Assembly (NCBI GenBank): GCA_016929035.1
Contig: JAFGJP010000137.1
Coordinates: forward strand, 1 to 12,013
Reading direction: 5' to 3'
Origin: Candidatus Auribacterota bacterium
GTDB lineage: Bacteria; Auribacterota; JAFGBW01; JAFGJP01
DNA: 12,013 nucleotides
The stretch's first letter is position 1, and each line of letters opens with the position of its first letter. The notes beneath the pieces are model-generated. The model worked only from the letters and a program-made list of their open reading frames with translations. It was not told the origin of the DNA and did not search any database. Positions 6,098 through 12,013 of this stretch are shown in pieces. The translations under genes and the position numbers were made by a program.

Positions 6098-8393
6098 ATT
6101 TTTCTATGCTGTTTTTTTTATCTGTTTCTTTTTCATCCCGTGTCCTGCCGCTTTTTCAGCAGAAAAAGAGGACTGGGATTTTGCCAACGGCCTTTACGTC
6201 AGAAAGATCTATGATCTTTCGCAAAAAGAGTACAAGCGATTTATTGAAAGCTATCCGAAAAGTCCGTTTATTAATGATGCCTACTACCGGATAGCTGAGT
6301 CCCTCTGGAACCTTAAGAGGTACGAGGAAGCCATTCCCTATTACCAGAAGCTGAAGAGGGAAGACATCTCAGAGTCGAAGAATGAGGTTATCCGGCTGCG
6401 GGAGGCCCTCTGCTACAGGGAAACCAATGATTCCGTGAAGGCGAGAGACCTTCTCCAGGAGTTTGAAAAGGAATTCCCGGAGAGTCCGATTATAGAGACT
6501 GTCTACTATCTTCTCGGCCAGATGGAAAGTTCTCTGGACAATGACGAAAAAGCTCTCGAGTATTATGATAAAGCGATCGCGGAAGACGGAGAGAACGCAC
6601 GGATCTCGCATTATCGAAAAGGCCATGTGCTTCTTCGTTTGAACAGAAAAGAAGAAGCCCTGCAGGCTTTTCTGGATCTTAGAAAGAATGAAAAAAGCGA
6701 TCAGATCGATGAAGACGCGCTTTTTAAAACAGGCGAGATTTATTTTCAGATGCAGGATTTTTCAAAAGCCTTTGAATCTTATCAATCCTTTTTGAAGAGA
6801 TATCCTGATTCCGAGCTGGCGCTGGAGGCTTATAAAAATGTTTTTTATTCGCTTTCCAGGATGGAGGACCTGGATGAGATGGAGCGGTACTACAACGCCA
6901 CAAAGGCGACGCTAAAATATGAGGAAGCAAGAGAGCTGTCTCTTTTTGTTCTGGCAAAGACCGCTTATGCAAAAGGACGATATAGCCTGTCGCAGGGATA
7001 TTGTGAAAAGCTGAAAACGGAAGGAGCGGGCTCGGCTTTTTTTGTTCAAAGCCTTGTCCTCAGCGCGAGAATAGCTTTTGCACAGAAAAAATATGACGAT
7101 GTGTTCGTTCTTCTCGATGAAACAAAGGGGAGCGAGCTGACAAAAGAAGAGCTTTGCGAAATATCTTTTATCCGCGCCCAGTCCCTGAAGGAGCTCGGGC
7201 GTATCAGCGAAGCCCAGGAGCTTTTTCATAAGGTCATCCGTATCGGCTGCGAGACGCCTCTTTTTTCTAAGGCTTACTTTGAAAGTGCGGACTGCCTGAC
7301 GCGTCTCGGCCATTACGAGGAGGCCGCGGCTACGATGGAGTCTTTCATCAAGAGCCAGACAGATTCGGAGTATCTGGATGAAGCCTGCCTTAAGTATGCG
7401 GAATATCTTTCGTATTCCGGAAAGCTCGAAGAGGCTGTGAATCAGCTGAAAATATTTATCCGTGATTTCAGCAGCTCTCCGAAAGCCGTTGATGCGACTT
7501 ACAGGATGGGGATCAATCTTATGAAGATGAACAGGTATGATGAGATGGCTGAAGTGTTCCAGGAGTTTGTTGAAAACTATCCTGATGACGAAGACTACCG
7601 GCCGAAAGCCTACTACTGGATGGGGTGGAACGAGCTGAGAAAAGGGGAGTACAAAAAGTCGAAAGATATTCTTGAGGTGATCTATAAAAATTTCAGGGAT
7701 CAGGATATTTTCCCGGATGCTGTTTACTGGATGGGAGTCGCGTCTTATTCTCTTGGTCAGAATAAGGATGCCATGTATTATTTCATAGAAAATCTCGATA
7801 TCGGGCACAAGGAGATATTTTCTGCATCCCTTCTTTTCTGGCTGGCTGATGAGCTTATAAAAAATAGCGATTATCCTCATGCGGAAACCGCCTTATCGTG
7901 GCTGAAAGAAAAAGTCGTCAGCCTGGAAGATATCCAGAAGGTCATGTTCCTTGATATTTGTCTTGCCGTTGGAAAGAAGGACTATGAGAGAGCAATCAGG
8001 GCTTCGGAAGAATTTTTAGATAAATATCCGGAAAGTCTTTTCAATTTTGATGTTGAGCTTAAGCTTATCGACGCTCTGATTGGCAAAGGCGTATATGAAA
8101 AGGCTGAGAGCAGGATAGCCCGCCTCGTCCAGGAAGAGGACGTTGATATTTCCTTCAGGGCTTCTTATAAGAAAGCTGAGATTCTGGAGAGAAAAGGCAA
8201 TAAAGAAGAAGCCGCGCGGGAATATCTTCGGCTGGCCATTCTTTATGATCACCCCCTGTGTCCGTCAGCAGCTTACAGGGCCTATGAGATATTTCTGGAT
8301 CTTGGCCAGGAAGAAGCTATGCAGAAGAGCAAGAAGGAAATTTTAGACAGGTGGCCGGATTCACAGCAAGCTAAAGAATTTCAGGATGAATAG
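6087..8393 (+). CDS. Exported multi-TPR repeat protein linked to ExbBD
   Basis: A 768-residue protein made almost entirely of TPR-like helical hairpins, about 17 by eye. Examples are 'AYYRIAESLWNLKRYEEAI', 'ALFKTGEIYFQMQDFSKAF', 'ATYRMGINLMKMNRYDEMA' and 'ASYKKAEILERKGNKEEAA'. Several copies end in the 'YP.S/D' or 'FP.S' turn seen in BamD/YbgF-type repeats. The N-terminus is a signal peptide (K at 2 and 4, hydrophobic 5-18, cleavage near 24/25), with no proper lipobox, so a periplasmic location is inferred. A longer frame opens at 5991, but ATG 6087 is chosen because it gives this signal peptide and because the longer version would run over 100 bases inside exbD. The start lies 8 bases before the exbD stop codon, with only a weak SD (GAGG), so coupled translation is likely. 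No enzymatic motif is seen; a scaffold role for the ExbBD/VWA complex is inferred from context. Confidence 0.9.
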   Translation: MKNKFFYAVFFICFFFIPCPAAFSAEKEDWDFANGLYVRKIYDLSQKEYKRFIESYPKSPFINDAYYRIAESLWNLKRYEEAIPYYQKLKREDISESKNEVIRLREALCYRETNDSVKARDLLQEFEKEFPESPIIETVYYLLGQMESSLDNDEKALEYYDKAIAEDGENARISHYRKGHVLLRLNRKEEALQAFLDLRKNEKSDQIDEDALFKTGEIYFQMQDFSKAFESYQSFLKRYPDSELALEAYKNVFYSLSRMEDLDEMERYYNATKATLKYEEARELSLFVLAKTAYAKGRYSLSQGYCEKLKTEGAGSAFFVQSLVLSARIAFAQKKYDDVFVLLDETKGSELTKEELCEISFIRAQSLKELGRISEAQELFHKVIRIGCETPLFSKAYFESADCLTRLGHYEEAAATMESFIKSQTDSEYLDEACLKYAEYLSYSGKLEEAVNQLKIFIRDFSSSPKAVDATYRMGINLMKMNRYDEMAEVFQEFVENYPDDEDYRPKAYYWMGWNELRKGEYKKSKDILEVIYKNFRDQDIFPDAVYWMGVASYSLGQNKDAMYYFIENLDIGHKEIFSASLLFWLADELIKNSDYPHAETALSWLKEKVVSLEDIQKVMFLDICLAVGKKDYERAIRASEEFLDKYPESLFNFDVELKLIDALIGKGVYEKAESRIARLVQEEDVDISFRASYKKAEILERKGNKEEAAREYLRLAILYDHPLCPSAAYRAYEIFLDLGQEEAMQKSKKEILDRWPDSQQAKEFQDE

Positions 8394-10044
8394 CCAGAAA
8401 TATTTATTTTCCCTTTTATTCAGCGTTTCTCTTGTCATCCATGCCGGGCTTTATTTCCTGTCCACAAAGATATTTATCCGTTCAGCCATGGAAATCGAAC
8501 AGGATATCAGGAAAGCCTTTCGCATGCGCGACATCACGTTTCTTCGCGAAGTCAAAGCCAGGAAACCGCATTATCAGATAAGGACCATCCAGTTCCCTGA
8601 TATGGAAAGGCAGATACTTCAGGAGGCCCAGAAGCTGATTTTTGATGAGGATCCATACAAAGACAAGCTGGTGGATTCGACGGAGGACGTCCTTCGCGAT
8701 AAAAAGATGGAGAAAAACGCCAATTTTTTTGAGCCCCAGGAAGATTCCTGGGACATTTTGCACGGGATTGAGAGCATGGCAAGCGAGGAAATCCTGATTT
8801 CAGAACGGCTTTCTTATGTTCCTGTCACAGAAAAAGGTTTTCCTGATCTGTCAGAAGACATAAGCGTTTTGGGTGAAAGGGCTGGCCAGAAGATCGAAGA
8901 AGAAGATAAATGGCTCAGCGGGCAGATGAGCCGTGTTTCTTTTGAGCAAGAAGAGGGTGTTTTTGTTGAAAGAGAGGCGGCTGAAGCCGATAAACCTGAC
9001 GTGCTTTCTTCTGTGCTGGACATCTCTGATTATGAGGGATCCCTGATGTCTTCCAGCATTAAGCCGTACGACAAAGTCACAACGGTCGACAACCTCGACA
9101 GGTTTATCGATGTGTCGATCGACCATGCTTTTTTACCGGAAGAAAATGCCGGCTATTTCAAGGTCGAGCTGAAGATGAAAAATGTTTATACAGGGCTAGG
9201 AGCGTTTCCCAAAGATGTTGTTTTTGTTCTCGATATTTCGAGGTCCATGGAGGATGAGCAGGTCGGGAAGATCATTCAAGCGATTGAGAAGATCGTCATC
9301 GGTGAGATGGATTCGGAAGACCGCTTTAATATTGTTCTCTTCAGCCAGACGAATGAGTTTTTCAGCCCTGAGATGGTCAAGAGAGGTTTTGCTGATTTCA
9401 GCCCGAAGCTGACAGACTTTTTTAAGAACGTCACGACGCGTGGACAAACAGATGTCTACGGTTCTCTTTCGCAGGTCATGGCCCAGTGGGATGCCGTTAG
9501 AGACAGAGCGGGGCTTCTTGTATTGATTTCTGATGGGCGCTCAACGAGAGGTGTACAGGACCCTGCTGAAGTTATCAGGAAAATCACCGTTCTCAATGAT
9601 GAAAAATGGCGGATTTACTGCTTTGGCAATGAGAGGGCTGATAAATATCTTCTGGACATGCTGGCCTACATGAACAGAGGGTATTCTCTTTATGCGAAAA
9701 ATTTCATCAGGCTCGACAGAGAAATGATGAGCCTTTTTGATGAGATCCGCCATCCGGTCGTCCTGAACGTCAAGTTCCAGCATACAGGGATGGAAGTCGC
9801 CGATATTTATCCGTCGGTCATTCCCGACCTTTTCGAAGGAGGGAAAGTCATTTTTTACGGAAAATATAAAAGCCGGGACAGCCTTTTTTCCGGCCGCATA
9901 GTCGGCCGGACTTTGCAGGGAGAAAAGGAGATCGTTTTTCTCACGCGGTTTAAAGATATTCAGGAAAGCCGGAACGGAGAAGAGATAAAGAAAAACTATG
10001 AGAGGGCCAGGGAGTTTGAAAAGCAAAAGCCTGTTATCGACTGA
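8386..10044 (+). CDS. Membrane-anchored VWA-domain protein with TonB-like N-terminal helix
   Basis: A 552-residue protein with a basic start, one membrane helix at about residues 7-26, a roughly 200-residue acidic, low-homology linker (about 33-235), then a VWA domain (about 275-455). The MIDAS metal site is intact: D283-x-S285-x-S287, T355 in 'GQTD', and D383 in 'ISDG'. The segments 'KDVVFVLDISRSM', 'EDRFNIVLFS' and, later, 'YPSVIPDLFEGGKVIFYGKY' (475-494) resemble VIT/ITIH-type VWA proteins, although no clear VIT domain precedes it. The helix carries S15 and H19, an S-x3-H spacing as in TonB (S16/H20 in E. coli). By topology the VWA domain would be periplasmic. Its ATG lies 5 bases before the TPR stop codon, an 8-base frame overlap, with almost no SD of its own, so translation is probably coupled. 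Function is not established; a TonB-replacing effector of ExbBD is proposed. Confidence 0.92.
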   Translation: MNSQKYLFSLLFSVSLVIHAGLYFLSTKIFIRSAMEIEQDIRKAFRMRDITFLREVKARKPHYQIRTIQFPDMERQILQEAQKLIFDEDPYKDKLVDSTEDVLRDKKMEKNANFFEPQEDSWDILHGIESMASEEILISERLSYVPVTEKGFPDLSEDISVLGERAGQKIEEEDKWLSGQMSRVSFEQEEGVFVEREAAEADKPDVLSSVLDISDYEGSLMSSSIKPYDKVTTVDNLDRFIDVSIDHAFLPEENAGYFKVELKMKNVYTGLGAFPKDVVFVLDISRSMEDEQVGKIIQAIEKIVIGEMDSEDRFNIVLFSQTNEFFSPEMVKRGFADFSPKLTDFFKNVTTRGQTDVYGSLSQVMAQWDAVRDRAGLLVLISDGRSTRGVQDPAEVIRKITVLNDEKWRIYCFGNERADKYLLDMLAYMNRGYSLYAKNFIRLDREMMSLFDEIRHPVVLNVKFQHTGMEVADIYPSVIPDLFEGGKVIFYGKYKSRDSLFSGRIVGRTLQGEKEIVFLTRFKDIQESRNGEEIKKNYERAREFEKQKPVID

Positions 10045-10056
10045 GACCTTGAAATA

Positions 10057-10063
10057 AAGGAGG
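10057..10063 (+). promoter_or_regulatory. Orphan Shine-Dalgarno-like site
   Basis: A perfect AAGGAGG lies 13 bases after the VWA stop codon with no substantial reading frame behind it. The only start nearby is TTG at 10076, 12 bases away, which gives a five-codon frame. The same AAGGAGGAG nonamer recurs at 10153 as the real SD of the next gene, so this may be a remnant of a lost or duplicated gene start. Confidence 0.5.
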
Positions 10064-10087
10064 AGTTCAGTTTTATTGAAAAAGTAT

Positions 10088-10115
10088 TTGTAATTCGGTT
10101 TTTTTTTAATAAAAT
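10088..10115 (+). promoter_or_regulatory. Candidate promoter for the AsmA-like gene
   Basis: TTGTAA (10088-10093) and TAAAAT (10110-10115) are 16 bases apart; the -10 matches consensus at 5 of 6 positions and the -35 at 4 of 6. The spacer contains a run of nine T (10099-10107). Transcription would begin near 10122, about 43 bases before the start codon. The AT-rich context makes chance matches likely, so confidence is modest. Confidence 0.33.
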
Positions 10116-10152
10116 GCATAACGATAAACCTGTTGAAAACAGTTAGTCAACT

Positions 10153-10159
10153 AAGGAGG
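10153..10159 (+). promoter_or_regulatory. Ribosome binding site of the AsmA-like gene
   Basis: A perfect AAGGAGG precedes two tandem ATG codons, at 10162 and 10165. The second is 5 bases from the SD and the first only 2, so the second ATG is the more likely start; the choice changes the protein by one residue. Confidence 0.7.
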
Positions 10160-10164
10160 AGATG

Positions 10165-11397
10165 ATGAAGTCATGCCTGAAGTGGGTTGTGATAATCGGT
10201 TGTATTCTGCTCGTTGTTGTGCTGGTCTTCCTGCAGTTCTTTCTTGGAAAAACAATCAAGGCTGCTGTGGAGCAGAACACAGATAAATTTTTGACAGCAA
10301 AGGTCGAAATGGAAGACCTGAGCTTCAACATTCTCGGCGGCTCGGTCGACCTGAAGGGGCTGAAGGTCCACAACCCGGAAGGATTTACAGGGGATTACCT
10401 GTACAAGCTTGACAGAAGCAAAGAGGACCTCAGCATTCTGGCCCTTTTCAAGAACCAGATCGTTATCGAAGAGATCACGATAAAGAACTCTGATCTTTTT
10501 GTGTCCCGAAACAAAGACGGCAGGATCAACCTGAACGAGCTGGTCAAGAAGACAGAGAAAAAAGAAAAAGCACCCAAAGAAGAGAAACCGGAAGAAGAAA
10601 AAGTCACAGAGAAAAAAGGAGAAGTCGTTATTCCTCCTCTCTGGCTGAAGGAAATGAATATCACTTCAGCGATCGATTACGTGGATGAAAAGATCGCCGA
10701 AGATCCGTTCAAGATAGGCTTTCTTATTAATATCGCTTCGAAAGACATCGCCACTTTCGGGCCTGAAGACCGCAGGGGAACATTTTCCATAAAGGGTCAT
10801 TTAAGGGATTCTGAGGACGAGTTCGTCCTGGATATCAATGTCGAGGCACCGCCGGTCAAGGATGTCGATAATCCGACATTTACAGCTGTCTCGAAGATCA
10901 CGTCCGTAGACGCGAAAAAACTGGCAGCGTATAAAGATGTCATCAAGATCGAAGAAGGCATTCTCAACATCACGTCTCATGTGACCTGCGTGAACGGCGA
11001 GATTATCAAAGACCAGAGCCTTCAGACAATTGAAGTTAATGGCCTTAAGGTCACAGAGGACTTCAAGGAGAGCAACGCGGTTCTCAAAAACGTTGATATT
11101 CCGGAAAGACTTGTATTCAGCTTTGCGCTTTTCGGCCGCATCGACAGTCCTCAGCATGACGCCGAGAAGGCGCTCCTCGACGCCCTGGTCAAGAACCTCG
11201 GCGACGTGGTCAAGGACAAGGCCAAGGATGAGCTGAAAAAGAAGATGGGCGACAAGCTTGACAAGACCCCTCTCGGAGGCCTTCTTGGAGGGAAGGACAA
11301 GAAAGAGGAAGCGGAAAGTCAGCCGGAGACTTCTTCTGACGAGGAAAAAAAGGAAGAGGACAAGTCTCCTTTAGGGTCGATCAAGAAGCTTTTCTGA
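10165..11397 (+). CDS. AsmA-like (AsmA/DUF748 family) membrane-anchored periplasmic protein
   Basis: A 410-residue protein with one N-terminal membrane helix (about 7-27) and a periplasmic body. Directly after the helix comes the AsmA-family signature: 'VEMEDLSFNILGGSVDLKGLKVHNPEGF' in spirit at 47-74, with the hallmark NPxGF at 70-74. Then come 'LSILALFKNQIVIEEITIKN' and 'DGRINLNEL', which are also typical of the family. Residues about 127-153 form a Lys/Glu-rich low-complexity insert, beta-strand-rich sequence follows to about 330, and a basic amphipathic helix with 'GGLLGG' (333-376) and a second charged tail (378-400) end the protein. AsmA-like proteins are related to bridge-like lipid carriers and affect outer-membrane lipid and protein assembly; this one is short compared with AsmA (~600) or TamB (>1200). 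It follows the VWA gene by 120 bases and has its own candidate promoter, so it may or may not belong to the ExbBD operon. Confidence 0.87.
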   Translation: MKSCLKWVVIIGCILLVVVLVFLQFFLGKTIKAAVEQNTDKFLTAKVEMEDLSFNILGGSVDLKGLKVHNPEGFTGDYLYKLDRSKEDLSILALFKNQIVIEEITIKNSDLFVSRNKDGRINLNELVKKTEKKEKAPKEEKPEEEKVTEKKGEVVIPPLWLKEMNITSAIDYVDEKIAEDPFKIGFLINIASKDIATFGPEDRRGTFSIKGHLRDSEDEFVLDINVEAPPVKDVDNPTFTAVSKITSVDAKKLAAYKDVIKIEEGILNITSHVTCVNGEIIKDQSLQTIEVNGLKVTEDFKESNAVLKNVDIPERLVFSFALFGRIDSPQHDAEKALLDALVKNLGDVVKDKAKDELKKKMGDKLDKTPLGGLLGGKDKKEEAESQPETSSDEEKKEEDKSPLGSIKKLF

Positions 11398-11435
11398 GGT
11401 TGCAGAAAGCTTTCAAAAAAAGTCGCAATAAGGTA

Positions 11436-11465
11436 TTGACAAAGGCTCGCCTTTTGTTTTATATA
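11436..11465 (+). promoter_or_regulatory. Promoter with consensus -35 upstream of the lipoyl-domain gene
   Basis: A perfect TTGACA (11436-11441) is followed after 18 bases by TATATA (11460-11465), inside an AT-rich stretch that also offers TATAAA at 11462 with a longer spacer. The spacer holds an inverted repeat, AAAGG-CTCG-CCTTT (11441-11454), which could be an operator. Because a T-rich stretch follows, the same repeat could also serve as a weak terminator for the AsmA-like gene. Transcription would begin near 11472, leaving a leader of about 50 bases. Confidence 0.55.
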
Positions 11466-11523
11466 AAATTTGAATTCTGAAAACATAAGGAGCAAATCTG
11501 TTTGTTTCGCTTAGGGGTGAATT

Positions 11524-11784
11524 ATGGATGAAGAGACCGATGTGCTGGAAGAGGTGACGATACCTGACCTGGATGAGAACGTTGAAAGCGTGGAAATTCA
11601 TTTCTGGCATGTTGATGCAGGAGACGTTGTCGAAGAAGGCGATGATTTTGTTGATATCCAGATAGGAAAAAACACAATGACGATCAAAGCACCCTGTTCC
11701 GGCATATTGAACGAAATTTTCTATGATGAAGGAGACGAAGTGTTCATCGATGATGTTATAGCGACCATTGAACCGGAAAGGTAG
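11524..11784 (+). CDS. Stand-alone lipoyl/biotinyl-attachment domain protein
   Basis: An 86-residue protein that is nothing but a lipoyl domain. It aligns by eye along its whole length to the N-terminal domain of 2-oxoacid dehydrogenase E2 subunits: 'VTIPDLDENVESVEI' for the usual 'P.LGEsv.Eg.i', 'VDAGDVVEEGDDF', the lysine hairpin 'DIQIGKNTMTIKAP', then 'SGILNEIFYDEGDEV'. K49 sits at the modification site; the usual preceding Asp (D-K) is Gly here (G-K). No methionine stands on either side of it, which argues for lipoate over biotin. The protein is extremely acidic (27 Asp/Glu against 3 Lys/Arg). The ATG has SD AGGGG 6 bases upstream, and an in-frame stop lies two codons before it, so the start is fixed. 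No E1, E2 catalytic or E3 gene is in view; its partner enzyme is unknown. GcvH is excluded by length and motif. Confidence 0.88.
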   Translation: MDEETDVLEEVTIPDLDENVESVEIHFWHVDAGDVVEEGDDFVDIQIGKNTMTIKAPCSGILNEIFYDEGDEVFIDDVIATIEPER

Positions 11785-11821
11785 TCTCGTTCTTGCGAAT
11801 ATCCCCAAAGCCCCTTTCAGA

Positions 11822-11850
11822 TCAAAATGGATATTTTGAATTTTTAACTT
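11822..11850 (+). terminator. Weak candidate terminator after the lipoyl-domain gene
   Basis: A perfect 7-base inverted repeat, TCAAAAT-GGAT-ATTTTGA (11822-11839), is followed by T-rich sequence. The stem is almost all A-T, so it would be weak. Its place between two converging genes supports the role. Confidence 0.35.
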
Positions 11851-11864
11851 TTCATTTTTATTTT

Positions 11865-12013
11865 TTAAAGGCTAGCCAGCTCAAAGGCAAAATCTCTGAG
11901 CGTTCTGTCTCTGGCTCCCACGACAAAACAGGCGCAGTCCCATGAGGCATTTTGAGTAATCAAGGAGGCGGCAGCACTCCTGTTCGCAGCATAGTAAGCG
12001 CGAAAAGGCCGGC
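11865..12013 (-). CDS. C-terminal end of a converging gene; possibly RpiB/LacAB-family sugar-phosphate isomerase
   Basis: An open frame enters from the right edge and ends at TAA (11865-11867), giving 48 residues; the start lies outside the window. Composition and codon use look coding (Ala-rich, no stops, other minus frames are closed). Its end, with 'FRAYYAANRSAAASL', then 'WDCACFVVGAR' and 'FAFELA', resembles the C-terminal part of RpiB/LacA/LacB isomerases, where 'iRAa......SA', 'NDANvL.lGAR' and 'LALEIv' appear in the same order. The match is by eye, needs a small gap, and the typical ~15-residue tail after this point is missing. The family assignment is therefore tentative; that a gene ends here is more certain. 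Confidence 0.45.
   Translation of the reverse strand, partial: RPFRAYYAANRSAAASLITQNASWDCACFVVGARDRTLRDFAFELASL

Noticed and set aside
6912..7880. Long open frame on the minus strand (322 codons) inside the TPR gene
   Set aside because: It lies wholly antisense to a convincing TPR coding region, has no SD, and its predicted protein has no recognisable domain; it mirrors the codon bias of the TPR gene.
8386..10044. VWA plus TPR pair as a classic BatA-E aerotolerance operon
   Set aside because: No MoxR ATPase, no second VWA gene and no BatD are visible, while ExbB/ExbD are present; the setting differs from Bat operons.
9541..10119. Minus-strand open frame of 192 codons over the end of the VWA gene
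   Set aside because: Antisense to the VWA domain and its conserved C-terminal segment, with no family features; treated as a shadow frame.
11524..11784. Lipoyl-domain protein as GcvH or a biotin carboxyl carrier protein
   Set aside because: Too short and motif-poor for GcvH (~125 residues), and lacks the MKM-type lysine context usual for biotin carriers.

Overview
The window looks like ordinary chromosome from a diderm (Gram-negative) bacterium. It encodes an ExbB/ExbD proton channel, an exported TPR protein, an AsmA-like envelope protein and a solute-binding protein. Base composition is moderate, arginine codons AGA/AGG are common, and Shine-Dalgarno sites are good. The glucan phosphorylase is of the DUF3417 type, found in many anaerobic and deep-branching lineages. 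A specific phylum cannot be assigned from sequence reading alone. No tRNA, rRNA, CRISPR array, insertion sequence or phage gene is visible, and no gene-free stretch exceeds 300 bases.

Layout: (i) 1-2032, minus strand: a site-2-type M50 membrane metalloprotease, then, after a 122-base gap with its own candidate promoter, a family-5 (peptide type) ABC transporter solute-binding protein whose C-terminus lies outside the window. (ii) 2033-2278: a divergent intergenic region with candidate promoters for both directions and a degenerate 7-base tandem repeat. (iii) 2279-10044, plus strand: alpha-glucan phosphorylase, then a tight cluster of exbB, exbD, a large exported TPR protein and a membrane-anchored VWA protein. 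(iv) 10045-11784, plus strand: an AsmA-like membrane-anchored protein and a stand-alone, very acidic lipoyl-domain protein, each with its own candidate promoter. (v) 11865-12013, minus strand: the C-terminal end of a converging gene, perhaps of the RpiB/LacAB isomerase family.

The most interesting unit is exbB-exbD-TPR-VWA (4950-10044). The last two junctions are overlapping reading frames (11 and 8 bases), which implies coupled translation and probably a joint function. No TonB or TolA gene is visible. Instead, the VWA protein begins with one N-terminal membrane helix carrying an S-x3-H pair (S15, H19), the spacing seen in the TonB helix that contacts ExbB/ExbD. A long periplasmic linker and a VWA domain with an intact MIDAS follow. 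The inference is that the ion-driven ExbBD motor may energise a VWA adhesion/binding domain rather than a TonB C-terminal domain, with the TPR protein as a periplasmic scaffold. This is a hypothesis built on seen sequence features plus family knowledge.
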